A DNA stretch of 64,000 nt from Sphingobium baderi. GTDB taxonomy: Bacteria > Pseudomonadota > Alphaproteobacteria > Sphingomonadales > Sphingomonadaceae. The notes below the pieces were generated by a model that was not told the origin of the DNA, did not search any database, and saw only the letters and a list, made by a program, of their open reading frames with translations. Position numbers and translations under genes: made by a program. Location: NCBI RefSeq assembly GCF_001456115.1, contig NZ_CP013264.1, positions 3,614,501 to 3,678,500 on the forward strand, read 5' to 3'. Shown piece after piece: positions 18,548 to 27,567 of this stretch; within the stretch, counting starts at the first letter, position 1, and the number at the start of each line of letters is the position of its first letter.

Positions 18548-18784
18548 GCAGGACTATCCCGCCGCTACCGTGGTCGAATATTGCTCCGCCGTTCTCAATA
18601 GCCTGTGCATAGGCGCGCTTCGGGTCGCGACCAACAACAGATGCCCGCAACGGATCAGCGCCGCCATGCCGCGCGTGGCCGAAAGGTCGCGCTGAAAACA
18701 GTATGTCCTTCTCATGAAAGCGAATGGAGCGGCAGAAAATCGGGCGCCTCCTATATTCCTGATTGATGCTTGGAGGAGTTTTGC
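18548..18784. other. Right flank of the IS element and upstream region of the first LuxE-like gene
   Basis: About 235 bases separate the IS right end from the LuxE-like start. One plus-strand frame stays open for roughly 47 codons from the IS edge (beginning DYPAATVVEY) to a TGA near 18695. It could be the tail of a gene cut by the insertion, but I do not recognise it and it does not resemble the missing dehydrogenase C-terminus. GGAGGAG at 18772-18778 is the ribosome site of the next gene. Confidence 0.3.
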
Positions 18785-20161
18785 ATGAGTGCCGTTGACG
18801 AACTGATCGCCCTTGCCCAGTCGCCCGATCCATTCCGCAATGCGCCGGACAATCTGGCGGAACTGCAACTGGAGGCCGCGCGCGAGCGCTTCACGGAACG
18901 ACGGCAGCAGATCCGGGTGCTCGACAAGCGCGCGCGTGAAGCCGGTATCGACAGCGTCGACAGCTTTGCCGACCTCGTGCCCCTGCTCTTCGCTCACACC
19001 AACTACAAAAGCTATCCCGAGGCCTTTGTAGACAATGGCCAGTGGAAGCATATGAACATATGGCTCGGCACGCTCAGCAGCTATCCGACCGACAATATCG
19101 ACGTTTCGGATGTCCGCGATATCGACGACTGGCTGGATCGCGCCAAGGCCGCGGGCCATCATGTTTTCGCGTCGAGCGGGACGTCGGGCAAATCCTCCTT
19201 CCTCGACCAGTCAACGCAGGATCGCGATCTTTCGCTCGCCGCATGCATCGCGGCGGCGGATCTTTCCACGCCCGCTTATGCTCCCGATAACGCGCGGTCG
19301 GTCTTCACGATGATGCCGCCGCGCGGCACGCACAAGATGATCGAATTTTGCAACGCGCATTTCCCCCGCTGGGCCGCGCCGGGCGAGTTTCATCGCCTGA
19401 GCGAAGACCCGATCCGCGCATTCGACGCCATGCGGCCGGCGCAGCTCCGCCGCCTGCTGGCTGCGGGCAAGGTCGGTCCCGGCGAGATCGCAGCCTATGA
19501 AGCGGAGGTCGAAGCGCGCCAGGTCAAGCGGGCGGGCGAATTCGATGCTTGGATGGACCTGCTCGAAAGCCGCCGGGATCGCCCGCTCTACATCGGCGTC
19601 ATGTATGGCGTCGCATGGCAAATCGTTCAGGCACTGCGCGCGCGCGGGGTCAAGGATGGCGATTTCCATCCCGACACGCTGATGAGCTTTGGTGGAGGCA
19701 CCAAGGGCGCGGCCGTCCCGCCCGACTATAAGGAACAGATTATGGGCTTTTTCGGCGTGACGCCGGATCGCATCACCAGTTCCTATGCGATGGTGGAAAT
19801 GAGCGGCTTCTGCGCCAAGATCCAGCCGACCGAATCCTATGCGATGCCGCCATGGATCATCCCCCTCATCCTCGACAAGCCAGGCGAAAAGCTGCTCGGC
19901 ACGACCACGGATAGCGGCACGGTCGAAGGCCGCATGGCGTTTTTCGACATACTGGCCGACGGCCGCTGGGGCGGCGTCATTTCCGGGGACAAGGTGCAGG
20001 TCGAGTTCTGCTCCGGCCTTGAAGGGGTGAAGACCCCGGTGGTCCACGCAATCGCCCGTTACGCCGATCTGGAGGAAGGCGAGGATAAGCTCAGCTGCGC
20101 GGGGTCGATCGATTCCTATGTGCGTGGGTCCATCTCCTCACCCCAGCCCGTCGCGGCCTGA
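18785..20161 (+). CDS. LuxE-like acyl-protein synthetase (first copy)
   Basis: ATG 18785 follows GGAGGAG by 6 bases and gives 458 residues. The protein matches the LuxE/acyl-protein synthetase branch of adenylate-forming enzymes: LLFAHTNYKSYPEAFV near residue 75, the nucleotide loop FASSGTSGKSSF near residue 130, GVMYGVAWQIVQALRARG, and a late DELLADGRWGG-like segment (DILADGRWGG). LuxE activates a carboxylic acid as acyl-AMP, transfers it to its own Cys and hands it to the LuxC reductase. luxC follows 16 bases downstream, so the pair forms a carboxylate-to-aldehyde reductase. A paralogue lies at 25954. Confidence 0.85.
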   Translation: MSAVDELIALAQSPDPFRNAPDNLAELQLEAARERFTERRQQIRVLDKRAREAGIDSVDSFADLVPLLFAHTNYKSYPEAFVDNGQWKHMNIWLGTLSSYPTDNIDVSDVRDIDDWLDRAKAAGHHVFASSGTSGKSSFLDQSTQDRDLSLAACIAAADLSTPAYAPDNARSVFTMMPPRGTHKMIEFCNAHFPRWAAPGEFHRLSEDPIRAFDAMRPAQLRRLLAAGKVGPGEIAAYEAEVEARQVKRAGEFDAWMDLLESRRDRPLYIGVMYGVAWQIVQALRARGVKDGDFHPDTLMSFGGGTKGAAVPPDYKEQIMGFFGVTPDRITSSYAMVEMSGFCAKIQPTESYAMPPWIIPLILDKPGEKLLGTTTDSGTVEGRMAFFDILADGRWGGVISGDKVQVEFCSGLEGVKTPVVHAIARYADLEEGEDKLSCAGSIDSYVRGSISSPQPVAA

Positions 20162-20177
20162 AGCACAGGAGGCAGAC

Positions 20178-21590
20178 ATGCTGCATGAAATCATCGCCGA
20201 TAACGACAAACTGCTCGTTCCCCATGTGATCAAAGGCGTCGTCCAACTGGATGCCGCCGTCGAACATCGCTCGCGCGGCAGCGGCAGTTCGGTCATGACG
20301 CCATCGATTGACCTCGACTCGCTGATCTGGCCGCGCAGCGAGGCAGGCCCCGCTTTCGACACGCCGCTGTCGGAAATCGTGGATTTCCTCGTCGAAGTGG
20401 GCAAGGCGCTCGATTTCGACCGGAATATCTACCTTCAGGAAGCTGCCGCCTATAATCTGCGCTGCAACAATCTGGGCGCGCGCATCCTTGAAAATTGCTA
20501 CCGCGATATCGCCTGGTTCTTCACGCGCGAAGCGGTCGAGGCCGAAGCGGAACAATCGCTGGGATCGACCGATGTGCTCGATGGATGGGCGCGGCGCGAC
20601 GTGCAGGGCGCGTCCTTCGACATCCGCGCCTTCCCGCCGCGCATGGTGCATGTGCTGGCCGGAAACGCGCCCATCGTGCCGCCGGTCACGATCGTCCGGG
20701 GCGCCATCAGCAAGGGCGTGCATCTGATGAAAATGCCGTCGAACGACATGTTCACGGCGACCGCCCTGTTGCGGACGATGGCTGACGTCGGCCCCAACCA
20801 CCCCGTGACCCGCTCCTTTTCGGCAGCCTATTGGCGCGGCGGCGACGCCAGCATCGAAAATCACATCCTGCGCTCGCAATATTTCGACAAGCTGGCCGTC
20901 TGGGGCGGCGAAGCGGCGGTGCGCCACGCCATGAAATATGCCGCGCCGGGCTTTGAGATCATGTCCTTCGATCCCAAAGTGTCGATTTCGCTGATCGGCA
21001 GCGAAGCCTTTGACGGCACGCCGCTGGCGACCATCGCCGAACGAAGCGCCGCTGACATCATCGCCTTCAATCAGGATGCGTGCAGTTGCGCCCGCTTCCA
21101 GTTCATCGAAGGGTCGAGCGATCAGGTCGATGCCTATTGCGAGGCACTGGTCGAGGCGATGGGCAAGGATATTCGCTATGGCGCCGGCGTTGACGGTCCG
21201 TTGCCGCCCCCCATGCTGGTCGACGAACTGGACATGCTGAGCAATCTGGAGCCGGTCTATCGCGTGTTCGGCCAGCCCGATGGCCGGGGCATGGTCATCC
21301 GCTCCAGCGAGCCTGTGTCGTTCAACCCCGGCGGAAAGCTGGTCAATGTCGTCACGGTCGATCGCCTCGCCGACGCGATCCAGCATGTGACGGTGGCCAC
21401 CCAATCGGTCGGCGTCTACCCGCAATCCCGCATTGCCGAGGTGCGCGACGGCCTTTCCTCGGCAGGTGCCCAGCGCATCGTCGGCCTTGGCAATATCAAC
21501 AACGGAAAATTCGGCGGCCTGCCGCACGATGGGGGATGGCCGGTGCACAAGATGATGCATTGGGTCGTCACCGAAGCAGCGAAAGATTGA
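20178..21590 (+). CDS. LuxC-like acyl-CoA/acyl-enzyme reductase (first copy)
   Basis: AGGAGG precedes ATG 20178; 470 residues, close to LuxC length. The aldehyde-dehydrogenase-like fold shows VLAGNAPIVPPVTIVRGAISKG near residues 159-180 for NADPH and KMPSND. The nucleophilic Cys is in FNQDACSCARF (C302), equivalent to the active Cys of LuxC. The enzyme reduces an acyl thioester to the aldehyde with NADPH, taking the acyl group from LuxE. Its partner genes here are the LuxE-like gene upstream and an aldo/keto reductase 9 bases downstream, which could reduce the aldehyde further. Confidence 0.87.
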   Translation: MLHEIIADNDKLLVPHVIKGVVQLDAAVEHRSRGSGSSVMTPSIDLDSLIWPRSEAGPAFDTPLSEIVDFLVEVGKALDFDRNIYLQEAAAYNLRCNNLGARILENCYRDIAWFFTREAVEAEAEQSLGSTDVLDGWARRDVQGASFDIRAFPPRMVHVLAGNAPIVPPVTIVRGAISKGVHLMKMPSNDMFTATALLRTMADVGPNHPVTRSFSAAYWRGGDASIENHILRSQYFDKLAVWGGEAAVRHAMKYAAPGFEIMSFDPKVSISLIGSEAFDGTPLATIAERSAADIIAFNQDACSCARFQFIEGSSDQVDAYCEALVEAMGKDIRYGAGVDGPLPPPMLVDELDMLSNLEPVYRVFGQPDGRGMVIRSSEPVSFNPGGKLVNVVTVDRLADAIQHVTVATQSVGVYPQSRIAEVRDGLSSAGAQRIVGLGNINNGKFGGLPHDGGWPVHKMMHWVVTEAAKD

Positions 21591-21598
21591 AAAGACCT

Positions 21599-22666
21599 AT
21601 GACACAGACGAACACTCAGGCGCTGTCGCTCGATACCTATCGCCTGCTCGGCCGCTCGGGATTGCGGGTTTCGCCGCTGGCGCTGGGCACGATGACCTTT
21701 GGCGAGGAATGGGGCGCGGATGAGAAGGAATCGCGCCGGATATTCGATAGCTATGTGGATCAGGGCGGCAATTTCATCGATACGGCGGGCTATTATGCCG
21801 ATGGCGCATCGGAAACGCTGACCGGTAAATTCGCCGAGGCCAAGCGCGAACGGCTGGTCCTGTCGACCAAATACTCGCTGACCCGCTCGGTCGGAGATCC
21901 CAATGCCGCCGGCAACAGCCGCCGCAACATGGTGCAGACGGTCGAAACCAGCCTGAAGCGGCTGCGTACGGACCGGATCGACCTGTTCTTCCTGCATGTC
22001 TGGGACGACACCACGCCCACGGATGAAATTCTGCGCGCGTTCGACGATCTCGTGACGCAGGGCAAGATCCTGTATCTTGGCCTGTCGGACACGCCCGCCT
22101 GGCAGATGGCCCGGTTGCAGACCATGGCGGAGTTGCGTGGCTGGAGCCAGCTTGTGGCCCTTCAGGCTGAGTATAATCTGATCGAACGCACGGCCGAGCG
22201 CGACCTGATCCCCGCCGCCAAGGCGCTGGGTATTGGCGTCATGCCATGGTCTCCACTGGCAAGCGGGATGCTGTCCGGCAAATATGCGACCGGCGGCAGC
22301 GCGCATGACAGCGAAGCGGGCGGCCGCGGCGCCATGTTGCAAGCGGCTGGCCGGGTCGATGCCCGCGTGGTGGCGATCGCTGATGCGGTGAAGGCGACCG
22401 CCGATGAAATGGGCGTGACCTCCGCGCAAGTAGCGATCGCATGGACCCTTGCCAATCCGGCGGTGGTGTCGCCGCTGGTGGGCGCGCGCACCATGCGGCA
22501 ATATGAAGATAATATCGCCGCGCTGGGCGTATCCCTCGATGCGGCGCAGTTGGAGCGCCTGGACGCGGCCAGCCAGACCCCGCTCGGCTTCCCGCACGAT
22601 TTCCTCGCTTCGCCCTTCATCCGTCATGGATTGACCGGCGGCACCACCATCCAGCCACGCGCTTAA
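21599..22666 (+). CDS. Aldo/keto reductase
   Basis: From ATG 21599 the 355-residue protein has the AKR barrel with its tetrad: D and Y in FIDTAGYYADG, K in LVLSTKYSL and H in DLFFLHVWDD. It begins YRLLGRSGLRVSPLALGTMTFG, typical of the AKR11/YajO-like groups, and ends with an NADP-binding GARTMRQYEDN block. It starts just after the LuxC-like gene and is likely cotranscribed, suggesting reduction of the aldehyde made by LuxEC to an alcohol, or of a ketone intermediate. Confidence 0.9.
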   Translation: MTQTNTQALSLDTYRLLGRSGLRVSPLALGTMTFGEEWGADEKESRRIFDSYVDQGGNFIDTAGYYADGASETLTGKFAEAKRERLVLSTKYSLTRSVGDPNAAGNSRRNMVQTVETSLKRLRTDRIDLFFLHVWDDTTPTDEILRAFDDLVTQGKILYLGLSDTPAWQMARLQTMAELRGWSQLVALQAEYNLIERTAERDLIPAAKALGIGVMPWSPLASGMLSGKYATGGSAHDSEAGGRGAMLQAAGRVDARVVAIADAVKATADEMGVTSAQVAIAWTLANPAVVSPLVGARTMRQYEDNIAALGVSLDAAQLERLDAASQTPLGFPHDFLASPFIRHGLTGGTTIQPRA

Positions 22667-22721
22667 CTCCAGGTCTGGCGGAAACGCCAGACGGCCCGGA
22701 AAATACGAAACGCAAATGCTT

Positions 22722-22757
22722 GGAGCATGATCCGTCACATCGGACGGATCATGCTCC
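22722..22757. terminator. Perfect 15-bp inverted repeat between convergent genes
   Basis: GGAGCATGATCCGTC at 22722-22736 and its exact complement at 22743-22757 enclose a 6-base loop, immediately after a smaller hairpin (GTCTGGCG/CGCCAGAC near 22673-22692). It sits between the convergent aldo/keto reductase and amidohydrolase genes and could end transcripts from both sides, although no U-run is present. The left arm context looks like a dispersed alphaproteobacterial repeat rather than a unique terminator. Confidence 0.5.
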
Positions 22758-22759
22758 CA

Positions 22760-24478
22760 TCATGCCGCGCGAACCAGTTTTCCGGGACGCGCGCCGGTAT
22801 CGATCCCGTCCCGGCGGGTCACTACCCCGCTGACCATCGTGGCGCGATAGCCGGTCGCATGCTGCGCCAGACGGCGGCCTCCGCCGGGGAGGTCATAGAC
22901 GACATGAGGGGCATGCAACCTGATCGCATCATGATCGATCACGTTGATATCCGCTTTCAGGCCGACCTTCACCCGCCCCCGGTCTCGCAGTCCGAGAAAA
23001 TCGGCATTATCGGCGCTCAGCGCCTTCACGGCGGCGGGAATCGTCAGCCTCTCTCCCGCACGGTCGCGGGTCCAGTATGACAGCATCGTCGTCGGGTAAC
23101 TGGCGTCGCAGATGATGCCGTAATGCGCGCCGCCATCCCCAAGCCCCACTATGCTGTATGGATCGCGCATCATGGCAAGCGCCGGCTCCAGCGACCGTTC
23201 CGCATAGTTGGAAAAAGGCATCAGGATCAGCGCGTGGCCATCCTGTTCGAGCATCAGGTCATAAACCAGTTCCACCGGACTGACGCCGCGCTTGGCGGCC
23301 AGCGCGGCGATGCTCCCGTCCGGCGAAGGTTCATAATCAGGTTCTGCGCCCAGCGGATAGATATTGTCCCACGTCCGCAACAGGCGATGCAGCGGCGTCG
23401 GCGTCTCGTCCGGCTCCTCCGCGATCAGCCGCGCGCGAAAAGCGGGATCGCGCATGATCGCGAGCTTTTCCGCCAACGGCCGCTCCGCAATCGCGCGATA
23501 GCTCGCACAATGGCTGAAAGCGTTTGCGGATGTCGACAAGCCGCACATCGCCCCCATCGGCCTTGGGAAAACCTGCGCCAGCACTGGCGCCGCTCCGCTT
23601 CCATTATGCTGGGCAAGCGCATCCATGGTGCGCCGCCAACCCTGCGGATCGGTCGACCATTGGGCCAATGAATAGGTCACGGGGCGACCGGACTCATGGG
23701 CCATGCGCTTCATCAGATCGATGTCGCTTTCCCAATCGGCGGTATCGAGATTGGGGATCATCTGAAGCACGCCGCGCCCCGTTTCGCCCACGGATCGAGC
23801 AATCGCCGCCAGTTCGTCGCTCTCCGCCTGGAAAGACGGGATGAAGGCGCCGTCGCCGCGCCGGTGGACCAGCGAACGCGACGTGGCGAAACCCAGCGCG
23901 CCGGCCGCCATCCCTTCCTCGACAAGCTGCGTCATCCGGGCGATGTCCGCCGGGGTCGCCGGCTCGCGATCCAGACCGCGCTGCCCCATGGCGTAGACGC
24001 GCAACGGCGAATGCGGGATATAGGCGCCGACATCGGCATCCCAGGCCCGCGCTTCGAGTGAACGCAGATAATCTGGGAAACTTTCCCAGTTCCAGGGCAG
24101 GCCCTTCGCCATAACGGCTTCGGGGATGTCCTCCACCCCCTCCATGACATTGACGAGCGCTTCGCGATCCTCCGCCCGGCACGGCGCGAAGCCAACGCCG
24201 CAATTACCGATGACAACGGTGGTGACGCCATGCTCGGCGGAAGGGACAAGGCTGTCCGACCAGGTGACCTGCCCGTCATAATGGGTGTGGACATCGACGA
24301 AGCCCGGCGTAACCAGAAGCCCGCGCGCGTCAATCTCCTCCCTGCCCTGCCCCACGGCGGAACCGACGGCCGCGATGCGACCGTCGACAATGGCGATGTC
24401 CGCCTCGAACGGCTCGCCACCATCCCCATCGACTATCGTTCCGCCCCGGATCACCAGATCAGCGTCGGCCATGTCCAT
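22760..24478 (-). CDS. Amidohydrolase of the N-acyl-D-amino-acid deacylase (D-aminoacylase) family
   Basis: This 572-residue metal-dependent hydrolase has the amidohydrolase N-terminus DLVIRGGTIVDGDGGEPFEADIAIVDGRI. The metal site is GFVDVHTHYDGQ, and ARGLLVTPG, a conserved GNCGVGFAPC and a late SIVGLGDGGAHYG follow. The subgroup includes D-aminoacylases and dihydroorotase-like enzymes. ATG 24478 or the second ATG at 24472 (better spaced from GAGAGGA) may be the start. It is the third gene of a minus-strand operon after luxE-like and luxC-like genes, so it may release or process an amide- or ester-linked acid for the reductase. That link is inference. Confidence 0.88.
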   Translation of the reverse strand: MDMADADLVIRGGTIVDGDGGEPFEADIAIVDGRIAAVGSAVGQGREEIDARGLLVTPGFVDVHTHYDGQVTWSDSLVPSAEHGVTTVVIGNCGVGFAPCRAEDREALVNVMEGVEDIPEAVMAKGLPWNWESFPDYLRSLEARAWDADVGAYIPHSPLRVYAMGQRGLDREPATPADIARMTQLVEEGMAAGALGFATSRSLVHRRGDGAFIPSFQAESDELAAIARSVGETGRGVLQMIPNLDTADWESDIDLMKRMAHESGRPVTYSLAQWSTDPQGWRRTMDALAQHNGSGAAPVLAQVFPRPMGAMCGLSTSANAFSHCASYRAIAERPLAEKLAIMRDPAFRARLIAEEPDETPTPLHRLLRTWDNIYPLGAEPDYEPSPDGSIAALAAKRGVSPVELVYDLMLEQDGHALILMPFSNYAERSLEPALAMMRDPYSIVGLGDGGAHYGIICDASYPTTMLSYWTRDRAGERLTIPAAVKALSADNADFLGLRDRGRVKVGLKADINVIDHDAIRLHAPHVVYDLPGGGRRLAQHATGYRATMVSGVVTRRDGIDTGARPGKLVRAA

Positions 24479-24487
24479 TCCTCTCGC

Positions 24488-25945
24488 TCAGCCTGCCAGC
24501 GCCGCCAGCATCTCGCCCGACGCCTGTTCCTCGGTCACCCATTTCACCATGCGGCGAACCGGCTCGATCGCGTCCTGCTTTTCCATATTATGCTGCATCG
24601 TCGCCGCGCCGCCCAGCGACACGATCCGCTGCGCGCCCTGAAAGGCTAGACGGTCGCGCAATTCATCCTTCAGGCTTTCGGGGAAAATGCCGATCGTCTG
24701 GGTATAGGCATTGACCGCGCTGACAGCCGTTTCCCTGCTGTCGATGGGCACGATATTGCCCACCCGGCAGGCGAGCGTGCGGGAAAAGTCGACCGGATAA
24801 TCCTCCTGGCTGACGATCACCGCGCCCTCGTTGGTCCGGCCGCCGAAGATGCGATAATCCTCGTCATTGAGGCGGATACCGTCAATCTCTGCCTTGAGCG
24901 CACCGTCGAACGCCTTATGCGGCGTGCTCAGATGATCGGGCAGACGCTGGAGCGCGTCAAAGGTCATTTGCCCCAGCCGATTGGCGCGCTCCAGCCCGGC
25001 TTCATCCGTGCCGCTTTCGACATAGATGACGCGAGCAGACACACAGCCTTCCTGGTTCTGCGCGCCGATGTCGAGCGCCAGACGGCGCGCCACCTGATCC
25101 AGCGTCGCGTCATCGGCGAAGGCTTCGCGGCCGATGATCGTGCCCGACAGCTTGGGATCTTGCGTGATAAGGTCGATGCCCGGTTGCAGATAGCGGGTGA
25201 TGTGCTTCACCGAATCGAACCCGCCCCAGGCCACGATCTTCTCGATCCCGCGCGGGTCGTAGATCGCCGATTCCACCTGCTCATCGCCGCCCTTCCAATA
25301 GGCGACGGAAACATGTTTGGAGAGCGGATGGTCGGGGTCCATCTCCACCATCGTGCGTACCAGCGCGGCAGCGGTCAGCGGATCGTTGGACGGCAGCTTG
25401 ATGATCGCGTCGGACCGGGTCAGCGCATTGCGGATCACCGTCAGGATCGACACGATGGGCGCATTGCCCGCGATCACATGCACGGTCCGTGCGCCGAAGG
25501 CGCGGGTGCGGGCGGTCAGGCCCGGAAAGACGCTCGGCCCCTGATCCACCCAGCCTTCCAGATAGTCGATGCCGCAGGCCCGTTCCATCATGCGCCGCAT
25601 TTCCGTCCGGTCAAAGCCAGCGCCGATATGCTGGAAATGAGTACGCAGGATGCTTTCCGACAGGCCGGAGGTCCGGCAAGACAGGCGAAACGCATCCTGC
25701 AAATGCCGGTTCTGTCCGAAATCCAGTCGCTGCCCCAGGGCAACGAGGAAATCGAGTATCTCGTCAAAGCTCAGCGCATAGAGATCCGCCATGGACGAAG
25801 GCGTCCTGAGCGGCAGGCGGGCGACATGTTTGCCTATGTCAGGCGCCGAAAAGCTGACGCCGCCCCGGCGGCCGCCATAGCTGATCTCTGCATCATCGAT
25901 AATCTGGCCCCGGATGATGAGGGGAACGCGGAAATCGTCGGTCAT
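24488..25945 (-). CDS. LuxC-like acyl-CoA/acyl-enzyme reductase (second copy)
   Basis: I place the start at ATG 25945 with GAGAAG just upstream (485 residues); a GTG at 25957 overlapping the luxE-like stop is the alternative. The fold matches the copy at 20178: VIAGNAPIVSILTVIRNALTRSD near residues 158-179, KLPSNDPLTAAALVRTM, and the nucleophilic Cys in QNQEGCVSARV (C301). It would reduce the LuxE-bound acyl group to an aldehyde using NADPH. The two LuxC copies are clearly different in sequence, so they are not a recent duplication and may serve different acyl groups. Confidence 0.87.
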   Translation of the reverse strand: MTDDFRVPLIIRGQIIDDAEISYGGRRGGVSFSAPDIGKHVARLPLRTPSSMADLYALSFDEILDFLVALGQRLDFGQNRHLQDAFRLSCRTSGLSESILRTHFQHIGAGFDRTEMRRMMERACGIDYLEGWVDQGPSVFPGLTARTRAFGARTVHVIAGNAPIVSILTVIRNALTRSDAIIKLPSNDPLTAAALVRTMVEMDPDHPLSKHVSVAYWKGGDEQVESAIYDPRGIEKIVAWGGFDSVKHITRYLQPGIDLITQDPKLSGTIIGREAFADDATLDQVARRLALDIGAQNQEGCVSARVIYVESGTDEAGLERANRLGQMTFDALQRLPDHLSTPHKAFDGALKAEIDGIRLNDEDYRIFGGRTNEGAVIVSQEDYPVDFSRTLACRVGNIVPIDSRETAVSAVNAYTQTIGIFPESLKDELRDRLAFQGAQRIVSLGGAATMQHNMEKQDAIEPVRRMVKWVTEEQASGEMLAALAG

Positions 25946-25953
25946 GGTTCTTC

Positions 25954-27369
25954 TCACATCGACAGTTCGGCAAGGAATTCGAGCGCGCGGTCATGCGCTT
26001 CGGGCGCGCCGGCGCAGACGATGCGGTCATCGCCGCCCTCCTTCTCGCTATAGCGGCGCACCGGCGGAATGACGTGCGGCCCGGTGCGGCCACAGGCGCA
26101 GGGCTTTTCCCAGCCCGACAGCGTGATCTCATCGCCTGTCACCAGCCCGGCCCAATAGGTGTTGGGCATCAGGTCGAACGAAGCGAAGCGGCCGGTCAGG
26201 CCATCCTTGCGCGGCAAGGGCTTGCCGGTTTCCGGATCCAGCAGGAACGGGATCTGGATCGGCGGGATGTGATAATGGCCGTGCTCGCACATCATCGACA
26301 GACCCATCTGTTCGGACGTGGCGTACATTTCATAGATGGTGTCGAAACCCAGAAACTCCAGCACCCGCTCGCGCCAGTCGTCGGGCAGTTCCTTGCCCTT
26401 CTTACCGCCGCCGGTCAGCAGCACGCTGCCTTTGCCAAAGACGTTCTTGAGGCCGCGCTTCAGCCCCTCTTCCGCCCAGTCGTAGAGGATCGCCCACATC
26501 GCCGTCACATAGACGTCGCGCCCGCCGAAGCGCCGCTGGGCCTCGCTGAAGAAATGCTTGAGATCGTCGGGCCGGCGGCGCTCCAGTTCCAGCAGAGCGT
26601 CCCGCCGTTCCAGCAGAACCGGCGGAATGTCGAGCATTCCCGCCTCGCCTCGTGCCTCCGCCGCACGCAACCGGCCTCCGAGCGAGGCGATATCCGCGCT
26701 GAAGCGGGCGTCCGGATAGAGGAACAGGGCGTTTTCCTCGCCCTTGGCATAAAGGTCGATCTGAATGCCGTTGCCGCGCTGCGTTGCCGCCGCGCCATAG
26801 CGATAGCCCGGAATGATGATCGGCATTCCGTCCTTCAAGATGTCCGGCCCGCGATCGGGCCACCAGTCGCGGATGATGATCGCGGAATGGATGATCGTTT
26901 CGCGCCATTGCGCCTTGGTGCGCGGCACGAAGCTCAGCTTTCCGGTCGTGCCGGACGTGTGCTGGACGGTGAGGTCGGTCTCCGCGTCGAGCAGGTCGAT
27001 CCAGTCGTCGATCGTTTCGATGCCCGACGCGTCGACATGGGAAATGTCACTGGTCGTCAGGCCCGCGAGCCATTTGGTCAGCTTGTCGAAACGGCTGCGC
27101 TCCAGATAGCTGATGGGATAGGATTTGTAGACGGTGTGTGGAAACAGCAACGGCGCCAGATCGTCGATCGTCTCGATCTTGTCGATTCCCTGCTCGCGCG
27201 CGAGTTTGTCCAGCACGGACAGGCCGGGTCGAAGTTCGGCAAAGCGCTTGCGCGCGCCTTCCAGATGCAGCCGGTCGATTTCATCCCGGCTGAGCGTGAA
27301 AGCCTGTGCATAGGGCGCGTCATGGAAACTGGTGGGATCGGCGATCAGTTGATCTAGATAGCTGGTCAT
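25954..27369 (-). CDS. LuxE-like acyl-protein synthetase (second copy)
   Basis: Start MTSYLDQL at 27369 gives 471 residues; the open frame extends 30 codons further without homologous sequence. It parallels the copy at 18785: LLFPHTVYKSYPISYL, the loop QHTSGTTGKLSF, DVYVTAMWAILYDWAEEG, a central LLTGGGKKGKELPDDW and a C-terminal Cys-containing CACGRTGPHVIP segment. LuxE enzymes form acyl-AMP from a free acid. Its stop overlaps the possible GTG start of the LuxC-like gene, so the pair is translationally coupled and heads the operon that ends with the amidohydrolase. Confidence 0.85.
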   Translation of the reverse strand: MTSYLDQLIADPTSFHDAPYAQAFTLSRDEIDRLHLEGARKRFAELRPGLSVLDKLAREQGIDKIETIDDLAPLLFPHTVYKSYPISYLERSRFDKLTKWLAGLTTSDISHVDASGIETIDDWIDLLDAETDLTVQHTSGTTGKLSFVPRTKAQWRETIIHSAIIIRDWWPDRGPDILKDGMPIIIPGYRYGAAATQRGNGIQIDLYAKGEENALFLYPDARFSADIASLGGRLRAAEARGEAGMLDIPPVLLERRDALLELERRRPDDLKHFFSEAQRRFGGRDVYVTAMWAILYDWAEEGLKRGLKNVFGKGSVLLTGGGKKGKELPDDWRERVLEFLGFDTIYEMYATSEQMGLSMMCEHGHYHIPPIQIPFLLDPETGKPLPRKDGLTGRFASFDLMPNTYWAGLVTGDEITLSGWEKPCACGRTGPHVIPPVRRYSEKEGGDDRIVCAGAPEAHDRALEFLAELSM

Positions 27370-27567
27370 GGAATGAGAGTCCGTCTTTCTGTCGAAGATG
27401 GATTGTGGCGGTCGCCGCGCCCTCACTGCAATGCCGATGCCTACAGCCGAAGTGCCCAAACATCGTCAGGCGGACATGATGCGCCCATATTCCATTCTGC
27501 GCGACCAACATGGCGTTGCGCTGCCGTCACGGAGGCAGCATGAAGCAGGGAGAAGGAGAAGGAAGTC

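Noticed and set aside
18785..27369. Bioluminescence operon
   Set aside because: luxE- and luxC-like genes are present twice but no luxA, luxB or luxD-type gene is seen.
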